From NCBI RefSeq assembly GCF_900199205.1, contig NZ_OBMJ01000001.1:2545001-2609000 (forward strand): 64,000 nucleotides of DNA, read 5' to 3'. Below, one piece after another: positions 58,179-64,000 of the stretch. Within the stretch, counting starts at the first letter, position 1, and every line of letters begins with the position of its first letter. Source of the stretch: Streptomyces sp. 1331.2 (GTDB taxonomy: Bacteria; Actinomycetota; Actinomycetes; Streptomycetales; Streptomycetaceae). The translations under genes were made by a program, and so were the position numbers. Under the pieces are notes generated by a model. It ran no database searches. It was not told the origin of the DNA and was given only the letters and a program-made list of their open reading frames with translations.

Positions 58179-59194
58179 TGTCCTACCCGCCGCAGCCCCC
58201 GTACGGCTCGCCGCACGACCAGCCGACCCAGCCCGGCTTCGCCGTCCCGCAGGGCGGGTACCCGCCGCCCCCGCCGGCGTACCCGCAGCAGCCGCCCCAG
58301 CAGCCGTACGGCCAACCGTCGTACGCCCAGCAGCCTCCCCAACAGCCGTACGCCCAGGAGCAGTTCGGCGGCCCGATCGCCCCGCTGCCGACCGCGCAGG
58401 GCGGCGCCGGCCCGGTGGTGCACGACGTGCACAGCCTGCCGGTCAACGACAACGTCAACCCGTACGCCTTCTCGGTTGAGCTGAACGGGTCCTACTTCCT
58501 GCAGAAGGGCAAGATGGTCGCCTACTACGGCGACATCACCTTCAGGGGCGTCGGCGCCGGCGCGATCGACCGGATGCTCGGGCAGCACTTCAACTCGCCG
58601 ATGCACGCGGCGGACTGGGTGGTCGCCGAGGGGCGCGGCAAGCTGCTGCTGGCCGACCGGGCCTTCGACCTCAACTCCTACGACCTGGAGGACGGCAACC
58701 TGACCGTCCGCTCCGGCAACCTGCTCGCCTTCGACCCGACGCTGCGGCTCAAGCAGTCGATCATCCCGGGCTTCCTGACCCTGATCGGCACCGGCCGCTT
58801 CGTCGCCGCCTCCAACGGGCCGGTGCACTTCGTCGAGCCGCCGATCCGGGTGGACCCACAGGCGCTGGTGGGCTGGGCGGACTGCCCGGCGCCGTGCCAC
58901 CACTACGACCACGACTACATGCACGGGCTGATCGGCGGCATCCGGCGGCTGACCGGCATCGGCGGCGCCTCCGGCGAGGAGCACCAGTTCGAGTTCATCG
59001 GCGCGGGCCAGGTGCTGCTGCAGTCCAGCGAGAAGCTGATGGCCGAGCGGTCGGTGGGCGTGGTCGGCGCCGAGGCGGGCATCCCGGTCGGCGGGGTGCC
59101 GCCCCAGCCGGGTACGGCCGGGCACGGCGGCGGCAACCCCAACGTTCCGGGCCTGGGTAACCTGGGCGATCTCGGCCGACGTTTCGGTCTGTAA
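58178..59194 (+). CDS. AIM24-family protein 3 with Pro/Gln/Tyr-rich N terminus
   Basis: A 338-residue protein. The first ~75 residues are a low-complexity Pro/Gln/Tyr tract (YPQQPPQQPYGQPSYAQQ) of the kind that drives self-assembly or membrane-near tethering. An AIM24 domain follows from ~88 (NPYAFSVELNGSYFLQKGKMVAYYGDITF) to ~295, including a CPAPCHHYDHDY Cys/His cluster near 230 that the other two lack. The tail is Gly-rich. The cluster might bind metal. The ATG overlaps the preceding stop (TGATG). Confidence 0.85.
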   Translation: MSYPPQPPYGSPHDQPTQPGFAVPQGGYPPPPPAYPQQPPQQPYGQPSYAQQPPQQPYAQEQFGGPIAPLPTAQGGAGPVVHDVHSLPVNDNVNPYAFSVELNGSYFLQKGKMVAYYGDITFRGVGAGAIDRMLGQHFNSPMHAADWVVAEGRGKLLLADRAFDLNSYDLEDGNLTVRSGNLLAFDPTLRLKQSIIPGFLTLIGTGRFVAASNGPVHFVEPPIRVDPQALVGWADCPAPCHHYDHDYMHGLIGGIRRLTGIGGASGEEHQFEFIGAGQVLLQSSEKLMAERSVGVVGAEAGIPVGGVPPQPGTAGHGGGNPNVPGLGNLGDLGRRFGL

Positions 59195-59195
59195 A

Positions 59196-59227
59196 CTTGT
59201 ACAAGATTGAACTAAATCGGCTATGCT
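59196..59227 (+). promoter_or_regulatory. Promoter and palindromic operator of the MarR gene
   Basis: CTTGTACAAG (59196-59205) is a perfect palindrome of the MarR-site type. TATGCT (59222-59227) is a -10 box 7 nt before the ATG at 59235, suggesting a leaderless transcript. The AT-rich gap is only 40 bp long. Confidence 0.6.
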
Positions 59228-59234
59228 GGACCCC

Positions 59235-59750
59235 ATGGATACGCACACGATCGACACTGCGGACAACCCTCCGCCGCAGCCCGGGGAGGAGACTCCCTGG
59301 CTGACCGCCAGGGAGCAGCGGATGTGGCGCGCCCATCTGGAGGTGGCCAAGCTGTTGGAGTACCAGCTCAGCCGCGAACTCCAGCCCCACAACCTGGCGA
59401 TCAACGACTACGAGATCCTGGTCGTCCTCTCCGAGGCCCCCGACCACCGGATGCGGATGACCGACCTGGCCACCGCCACCCTGCAGTCGAAGAGCCGGCT
59501 CTCGCACCAGATCACCCGGATGGAGAACGCCGGCCTGGTGCTGCGCCAGGAGTGCCCCGGCGACCGCCGCGGCCTCTACGCCCACCTCACCGAACAGGGC
59601 TGGGAGACCATGCAGCGGGTCGCCCCGGACCACGTGCGCAGCGTCCGGGCGCACTTCATCGACCGCTTCACCCCGGAGCAGCTGGACGCCATGTTCGAGG
59701 CCCTCTCCCCCATTGCCGACCACCTCCGCGGCCTCCGCGGCAAGCCGTAG
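59235..59750 (+). CDS. MarR-family transcriptional regulator
   Basis: A 171-residue regulator. The core is EQRMWRAHLEVAKLLEYQLSR, INDYEILVVLSEAPDHRMRMTDLATATLQSKSRLSHQITRME (HTH), then the wing CPGDRRGLYAHLTEQGWE. The ATG at 59235 is preferred to 59223 because it lies 7 nt after a -10 box and just beyond a palindrome, so autoregulation and a leaderless start are both likely. It may also respond to products of the AIM24 operon just upstream, but has its own promoter. Confidence 0.88.
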   Translation: MDTHTIDTADNPPPQPGEETPWLTAREQRMWRAHLEVAKLLEYQLSRELQPHNLAINDYEILVVLSEAPDHRMRMTDLATATLQSKSRLSHQITRMENAGLVLRQECPGDRRGLYAHLTEQGWETMQRVAPDHVRSVRAHFIDRFTPEQLDAMFEALSPIADHLRGLRGKP

Positions 59751-59788
59751 CCGCCACGGCGCTTTCACCGGGGAGCACCTGAGAACGA

Positions 59789-59819
59789 CGGCGGCCCCGC
59801 CGAGAGGGCGGGGCCGCCG
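59789..59819. terminator. Bidirectional terminator, marR / AOC-barrel gene
   Basis: CGGCGGCCCCGCC (59789-59801) pairs perfectly with GGCGGGGCCGCCG (59807-59819) between convergent genes. Confidence 0.88.
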
Positions 59820-59839
59820 GAAGCGGTGTGCAGGACCGG

Positions 59840-60352
59840 TCAGCGGTCGAGGTCGATCGTGAAGCGCCTCGTGCCCGGACCGATCGTGTCGGCGTGGACC
59901 TCGCCACGGGCCCGGTCGTACTCTCCGGTGCCGCCGGTGATCGCGTTGTCGAAGGACGGCGGCGGGCCCGGGTTGAGGTTGCCGAAGACCATCCCCTGCA
60001 CGGTGATCTGGCCGCTCGCGAGGGTGTAGGTCACCTCGCACTCCTCCGCTCCGCCGTTGTCGGCGGTGGTGGTGGTGCAGGTGCCGTCGGTCTCGCCGAC
60101 CTGGTTGATGCCGTCCTTGTCGAAGAGGATCGAGCGGAAGACGGTCCGATCGCCCTGAGCCGGGGCGCCGCCGGGGTTGACCGGGAAGTGCGACTGCTGC
60201 GCGAGCCGGCCGATGAGGGTGATGACCCGGTCCCTGCCCCTGGCCTGGGCGGAATCGACGGTGTCCGCCGCGGCGGCCGCGACGGGGGTGCAGACGAGGA
60301 GGGTGACCAGCGCTGTGGCCGTGCCGAGACGGGCTGTTCTGGTGGGGCGCAT
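59840..60352 (-). CDS. Secreted allene-oxide-cyclase-barrel-like protein
   Basis: A 170-residue exported protein. The signal TARLGTATALVTLLVCTPVAAAAA is followed by a ~130-residue domain, RTVFRSILFDKDGINQVGETDGTCTTT... VTYTLASGQITVQGMVFGNLN... AITGGTGEYDRARGEVHADTI. The 'xGxTDGxC' and 'ITGGTGxYxxARG' marks are those of the AOC/dirigent-type beta barrel seen in bacterial secreted proteins. The substrate is unknown; bacterial members need not act on allene oxides. The ATG at 60352 has CAGGAG upstream; an earlier in-frame start would lack it. Confidence 0.82.
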   Translation of the reverse strand: MRPTRTARLGTATALVTLLVCTPVAAAAADTVDSAQARGRDRVITLIGRLAQQSHFPVNPGGAPAQGDRTVFRSILFDKDGINQVGETDGTCTTTTADNGGAEECEVTYTLASGQITVQGMVFGNLNPGPPPSFDNAITGGTGEYDRARGEVHADTIGPGTRRFTIDLDR

Positions 60353-60487
60353 CGGGTGACTCCTGAGGTTGATGCTCACGGGTGGTCCGGTGAGCATTCA
60401 TAACCTCGGTTCTGCCGCCGCCGGATCGTCCCGGCACGACCCACCGAAAGGTCCGACCGGTCGGAGCAACCGGGACGGGCACCGGCT

Positions 60488-60514
60488 CACCCGCCCGGGC
60501 CATCCGGGCGGGTG
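60488..60514. terminator. Hairpin after meaB
   Basis: CACCCGCCCGG (60488-60498) pairs with CCGGGCGGGTG (60504-60514) around a 5-nt loop, downstream of meaB on the minus strand and immediately beyond REP-like copy 4. Confidence 0.7.
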
Positions 60515-60521
60515 CCCAGGC

Positions 60522-60560
60522 CTGGCGCAGGAAGTCGGCCGGTCCGACTCCCTGCGCAAG
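60522..60560. repeat. REP-like palindrome, copy 4 (imperfect)
   Basis: Arms CTGGCGCAGGAAGTCGG (60522-60538) and CCGACTCCCTGCGCAAG (60544-60560) pair at 15 of 17 positions with a 5-nt loop. The core matches copies 1-3 some 51 kb away. It lies 26 nt past the meaB stop. Confidence 0.8.
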
Positions 60561-60586
60561 CTCCGGGCCAGGGCCTGTCCGGCCGC

Positions 60587-61543
60587 TCAGCCGGCGGTGA
60601 GACCGGCGACCAGTTCGTCGGCCGCGCCGTACGGGTCGAGCTCGCCGGCGGCCACGCGCTCGGCGAGGGCGGCCAGGTGCCGGTCGCCGCGCAGGTCGCC
60701 GATCCGGGCGCGCAGCTCGGCCAGGGCGATCGCCTCGATCTCCTCGGCGGCCCGGCGGCGGCGCCGCGCCGCGAGTTCGCCGTGCTCCTCCAGCCAGGCG
60801 CGGTGCTTCTCCAGCGCCTCGACCACCTCGTCCACGCCCTCGCCGCGGGCCGCGACGGTCTTCACGATCGGCGGGCGCCAGTCCCCCGCCTCGCGGGCCT
60901 CGCCCAGGCCCAGCATGTGGTTGAGCTCCCGCGCGGTGGCGTCGGCGCCGTCCCGGTCGGCCTTGTTGACCACGAAGACGTCGCCGATCTCCAGGATCCC
61001 GGCCTTGGCGGCCTGGATCCCGTCGCCCATCCCGGGGGCCAGCAGCACCACGGTGGTGTCCGCCTGGGCGGCGACCTCGACCTCGGACTGCCCGACGCCG
61101 ACGGTCTCGACCAGGATCACCTCGCAGCCGGCCGCGTCCAGCACCCGCAGGGCCTGCGGCGCGGCCCAGGAGAGCCCGCCGAGGTGGCCGCGGGTGGCCA
61201 TCGAGCGGATGAACACCTCGGGGTCGGTCGCGTGGTCCTGCATCCGGACCCGGTCGCCCAGCAGGGCGCCGCCGGAGAACGGCGAGGACGGGTCGACGGC
61301 CAGGACGCCGACCCGCTTGCCGAGCCGCCGGTAGGCGGAGACCAGCGCCGAGGTGGAGGTGGACTTGCCGACCCCGGGCGAGCCGGTCAGACCGACCGTG
61401 TAGGCCTGGCCGGTGTACGGCGCGAGCGCGGCCATCGCCTCCCGCAGCTGCGGAGCGGCGTTCTCGACCAGCGTGATCAGCCGGGCGACGGCCCGCGGCC
61501 GGCCCTCCCTGGCCTGCTCGACCAGCGTGGCGACATCGATCAT
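60587..61543 (-). CDS. meaB: Methylmalonyl-CoA mutase-associated GTPase
   Basis: A 318-residue G3E-type GTPase (MeaB/ArgK). Motifs: Walker A GLTGSPGVGKST, DPSSPFSGGALLGDRVRM, ETVGVGQSEVEVA and VNKADRDGA (guanine specificity). It loads and protects the B12 cofactor of acyl-CoA mutases and resets inactivated enzyme. In this window the likely clients are IcmA (48-49.7 kb) and an off-window methylmalonyl-CoA mutase; the epimerase at 63 kb supports the latter. The ATG at 61543 has GAGGAG upstream. It lies downstream of the thiolase gene with a hairpin between. Confidence 0.95.
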   Translation of the reverse strand: MIDVATLVEQAREGRPRAVARLITLVENAAPQLREAMAALAPYTGQAYTVGLTGSPGVGKSTSTSALVSAYRRLGKRVGVLAVDPSSPFSGGALLGDRVRMQDHATDPEVFIRSMATRGHLGGLSWAAPQALRVLDAAGCEVILVETVGVGQSEVEVAAQADTTVVLLAPGMGDGIQAAKAGILEIGDVFVVNKADRDGADATARELNHMLGLGEAREAGDWRPPIVKTVAARGEGVDEVVEALEKHRAWLEEHGELAARRRRRAAEEIEAIALAELRARIGDLRGDRHLAALAERVAAGELDPYGAADELVAGLTAG

Positions 61544-61572
61544 CGGAAACTCCTCGCAATGCGTACGCCGAA

Positions 61573-61607
61573 GGGCTGCGGACCGCCCTGGAAGCGGTCC
61601 GCAGCCC
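61573..61607 (-). terminator. Hairpin between thiolase and meaB genes
   Basis: GGGCTGCGGACCGC (61573-61586) pairs perfectly with GCGGTCCGCAGCCC (61594-61607). It lies 18 nt past the thiolase stop and 30 nt before meaB, so it may end or attenuate the thiolase transcript. Confidence 0.78.
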
Positions 61608-61625
61608 GGAGGGTCAGGTCAGCGA

Positions 61626-62819
61626 TCAGGCCTTCGGGACGCGCACGATGAGCGCGTCGCCCTGACCGCCGCCGCCGCACAGCGCGGCCGCGCCGACGCC
61701 GCCGCCGCGGCGCTGCAGCTCCAGCGCCAGGCTCAGCACCAGGCGGGCGCCGGACATGCCGATCGGGTGGCCGAGCGCGATCGCGCCGCCGTTGACGTTG
61801 ACGATGTCCGAGGAGACGCCCAGGTCCTTGACCGACTGGTAGGCGACCGCGGCGAAGGCCTCGTTGATCTCGATCAGGTCGAGGTCGGCGACCTCCAGGC
61901 CCTCCTTGCCCAGCGCGTGCTTGATCGCGTTGGACGGCTGCGACTGCAGCGAGTTGTCCGGGCCGGCCACGTTGCCGTGCGCGCCGATCTCGGCGATCCA
62001 GGTCAGGCCCAGCTCCTCGGCCTTGGCCTTGCTCATCACGACCACGGCGGCGGCGCCGTCGGAGATCTGCGAGGAGGTGCCGGCGGTGATCGTGCCGTCC
62101 TTGGTGAAGGCCGGGCGCAGCTTGGCCAGGCCCTCGACGGTGGTGTCCGCGCGGATGCCCTCGTCCTGGCTGAACAGGACCGGCTCGCCCTTGCGCTGCG
62201 GGATGGCGACCGGGACGATCTCGGCCTCGAAGACGCCGTCGGCCTGCGCCTTGGCGGCCCGCTGGTGGGAGATGGCGGCGATCTCGTCCTGCGCCTCGCG
62301 CGGGATGCCCAGGCGGATGTTGTGCTTGTCCGTGGACTCGCCCATGGGGATGTTCTCGTAGGCGTCGGTGAGGCCGTCGTACGCCATCGCGTCCAGCATC
62401 CCGACCGCGCCGTACTTGAAGCCCTCGCGGGACTTGGGCAGCAGGTGCGGGGCGTTGGTCATCGACTCCTGGCCGCCGGCCACCACGATGTCGAACTCGC
62501 CGGCGCGGATCAGCTGGTCGGCGAGCGCGATGGCGTCGAGGCCGGAGAGGCAGACCTTGTTGACGGTCAGCGCCGGCACGTTCATCGGGATGCCGGCCTT
62601 GACGGCCGCCTGGCGGGCCGGGATCTGGCCGGCGCCGGCCTGCAGCACCTGGCCCATGATCACGTACTGGACCTGCTCCCCGGTGATTCCGGCCCGCTCC
62701 AGGGCGGCCTTGATGGCGACGCCGCCGAGCTCCGCACCGGAGAAGCCCTTGAGGGAACCGAGCAGGCGACCCATCGGGGTCCGCGCACCGGCGACGATCA
62801 CAGAGGTGGTGTTGGTCAT
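61626..62819 (-). CDS. Acetyl-CoA acetyltransferase (thiolase)
   Basis: A 397-residue type II thiolase. The nucleophilic Cys is C90 in [15 protein letters not shown]. The other active-site blocks are [23 protein letters not shown] and the C-terminal Cys in [10 protein letters not shown]. It condenses two acetyl-CoA to acetoacetyl-CoA or cleaves it back, feeding the butyryl-CoA/isobutyryl-CoA or ethylmalonyl-CoA pathways. The ATG at 62819 follows GAAGGGGCCCGTCCC; the frame extends upstream to 63026 but is not conserved in composition. It is divergent from the epimerase gene (242-bp gap). Confidence 0.95.
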   Translation of the reverse strand: MTNTTSVIVAGARTPMGRLLGSLKGFSGAELGGVAIKAALERAGITGEQVQYVIMGQVLQAGAGQIPARQAAVKAGIPMNVPALTVNKVCLSGLDAIALADQLIRAGEFDIVVAGGQESMTNAPHLLPKSREGFKYGAVGMLDAMAYDGLTDAYENIPMGESTDKHNIRLGIPREAQDEIAAISHQRAAKAQADGVFEAEIVPVAIPQRKGEPVLFSQDEGIRADTTVEGLAKLRPAFTKDGTITAGTSSQISDGAAAVVVMSKAKAEELGLTWIAEIGAHGNVAGPDNSLQSQPSNAIKHALGKEGLEVADLDLIEINEAFAAVAYQSVKDLGVSSDIVNVNGGAIALGHPIGMSGARLVLSLALELQRRGGGVGAAALCGGGGQGDALIVRVPKA

Positions 62820-63061
62820 GGGACGGGCCCCTTCGCACGTCGTGGCCAGGTGAGGATGCCGCTCAATGTACTGACCTGTTACCCGCCCGTCACCGGAGCG
62901 ACGGTGTGATCGAGCGCACTGGCACCATCCAGTCAACACCGCGCCGACGCGGTCCGGGTGAACCCCGTCCGTGTGAGCAGGCTCGCACGTCCGGCACTGG
63001 CGTGGGCCGCGGGCCATGCGCTGCACTGGGTGCCACCCGCTCCCGACTCCCGGAGGTCGCC

Positions 63062-63544
63062 GTGCTGACCCGTATCGACCACATCGGCATCGCCTGTCGA
63101 GACCTCGACAAGACGGTCGAGTTCTACCGCGCCACCTACGGCTTCGAGGTCTTCCACTCCGAGGTCAACGAGGAGCAGGGCATCCGCGAGGCCATGCTCA
63201 GGATCAACGGGACGGACGACGGCGGCGCCTCGTACCTCCAGCTGCTGGAGCCGACCCGGCCGGACTCCACCGTCGCCAAGTGGCTGGAGAAGAACGGCGA
63301 GGGCGTGCACCACATCGCCTTCGGCACCGCGGACGTGGACGGCGACGCCGAGGCCATCCGCGGCAAGGGCATCCGGGTCCTCTACGACGAGCCGCGGATC
63401 GGCTCGATGGGTTCGCGGATCACCTTCCTGCACCCGAAGGACTGCGGCGGCGTGCTGACCGAGCTGGTCACCTCCGCGCAGAACGCCCACGACGCCGGGC
63501 ACGGCACCGACGACTCCGCGCAGAGCACCGGCGAGGAGCACTGA
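63062..63544 (+). CDS. mce: Methylmalonyl-CoA epimerase
   Basis: A 160-residue VOC-fold enzyme with two beta-alpha-beta-beta-beta repeats: [20 protein letters not shown] and [17 protein letters not shown]. Metal ligands are the His residues of DHIGIA and HHIAF and the C-terminal Glu in VLTELV. It interconverts (R)- and (S)-methylmalonyl-CoA, connecting propionyl-CoA carboxylase with methylmalonyl-CoA mutase. The GTG at 63062 is preceded by CCCGGAGGTCGCC. The last ~15 residues are a polar tail. Confidence 0.94.
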   Translation: MLTRIDHIGIACRDLDKTVEFYRATYGFEVFHSEVNEEQGIREAMLRINGTDDGGASYLQLLEPTRPDSTVAKWLEKNGEGVHHIAFGTADVDGDAEAIRGKGIRVLYDEPRIGSMGSRITFLHPKDCGGVLTELVTSAQNAHDAGHGTDDSAQSTGEEH

Positions 63545-64000
63545 TCGTCCCCGAACCGGCCCCCCGGGTGCCGCCCGCCCCGGCGGCGCCCGACGGCCCG
63601 TCGGTCATGACCCGTCAGTAACCTGGCCGGGACAGCCGGAAAACCCCCCTGCGGCCATTCCCCCGCAGTGCGCTCCCACTACAATGCCCAAGTGCGCGAA
63701 GACTCCGGGGGACGGAGGCGACGGGCACGGCCGAAGACTGGCCTGTCCGCCCGCCGGCGGTCGGCCCGTCGCAAGGGGAGTCCATTACGCGGGCACGGCT
63801 GAACAGTCGCTAGACGGATCTGTCACCATTCTCCACAAGGCAAGAGTTCGCCCAGGAGTCCACCCGGACGGGGGAACGCGGTACCCCCGCGCTTCCGCGC
63901 CCCGGACTCCGACGACCGCGACGGGTGGCCCCGGCTTGGCAGGGGCCGTCCGGCAGCCGCGGATGCAAGGACCAGTCGGACCGGCCCCCGGAAGATCGGG
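63545..64000. other. Long leader or intergenic region at the right edge
   Basis: About 455 bp with no credible gene. TACAAT at 63680-63685 is a possible -10 for a rightward promoter, giving a leader of more than 300 nt for whatever gene begins beyond the window. The sequence is rich in GC inverted repeats but I could not match it to a named riboswitch. Confidence 0.4.

Noticed and set aside
63545..64000. c-di-AMP (ydaO-type) or other riboswitch in the right-edge leader
   Set aside because: GC-rich stems are present, but I could not find the conserved core sequences of any named riboswitch.

Overview
The window is very GC-rich actinobacterial DNA: codon third positions are almost all G or C, GTG starts are common, and the gene families are typical of Streptomycetaceae (Streptomyces or Kitasatospora; the genus is a guess). 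Gene order from 37 kb to the right end (pta-ackA-pyk, DUF6114/DUF6230, a thioredoxin-like protein, a B12 mutase, a MarR regulator, meaB, a thiolase, methylmalonyl-CoA epimerase) resembles, from memory, the chromosomal core around SCO5398-SCO5425 of S. coelicolor. This looks like chromosome, not a plasmid or prophage, with small accessory patches.

Layout. (1) 1-3.8 kb: one-carbon and serine metabolism: the end of gcvT, then gcvH, glyA and sdaA. Together they turn glycine into serine and then pyruvate. (2) 3.9-7.2 kb: an unassigned three-gene row (membrane protein, small motif-repeat protein, membrane-anchored sensor-like protein). The first two share the peptide GG[VI]xIGxM[TS]GGAVA. (3) 7.2-13.1 kb: a regulatory, accessory-looking patch with three copies of a REP-like palindrome, a small HTH/coiled-coil pair, a 48-residue membrane peptide missed by ordinary ORF calling, an EamA transporter, an Scr1-type regulator whose ATPase and DUF397 partners both carry frame breaks, a winged-helix/zinc-ribbon protein and a second anti-sigma-like ATPase. 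(4) 13.1-17.2 kb: three tandem L,D-transpeptidase lipoproteins on the minus strand. (5) 17.5-36.3 kb: alpha-glucan metabolism. glgX and glgP break glycogen down. glgE-treS-mak-glgB make alpha-glucan from trehalose through maltose-1-phosphate. Embedded in this region are a heterodimeric ABC exporter and a secreted protein.

(6) 36.4-37.1 kb: a Phd/VapC toxin-antitoxin pair with a clear palindromic operator. (7) 37.2-42.1 kb: pta-ackA and pyk, the acetate and pyruvate node. (8) 42.2-45.1 kb: a three-gene, Streptomyces-type secreted/membrane set (DUF6230, DUF6114 and a Pro/Thr-rich exported protein). (9) 45.9-51.0 kb: a CnoX-like thioredoxin-TPR protein, a TetR regulator, an isobutyryl-CoA mutase large subunit (F80/Q198 signature), a DUF3817 membrane protein and a MarR regulator. 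(10) 51.5-55.3 kb: two tandem secreted M4 metalloproteases that also share an upstream box. (11) 55.4-59.8 kb: DUF3817, DUF2127, an operon of three AIM24-family proteins and a MarR regulator with a probable leaderless start. (12) 59.8-64 kb: a secreted AOC-barrel protein, meaB, thiolase and epimerase. The last three serve B12-dependent acyl-CoA rearrangement together with the mutase at 48 kb.

No rRNA, tRNA, CRISPR array, integrase or transposase was seen. The most unusual signals are the REP-like palindrome family with compensatory arm changes, the GGAVA-motif gene row, the basic low-complexity extension on GlgE, paired palindromes at the mutase promoter, a 37-bp direct repeat flanking a G-quadruplex-like tract, and a recurring leaderless-promoter layout.
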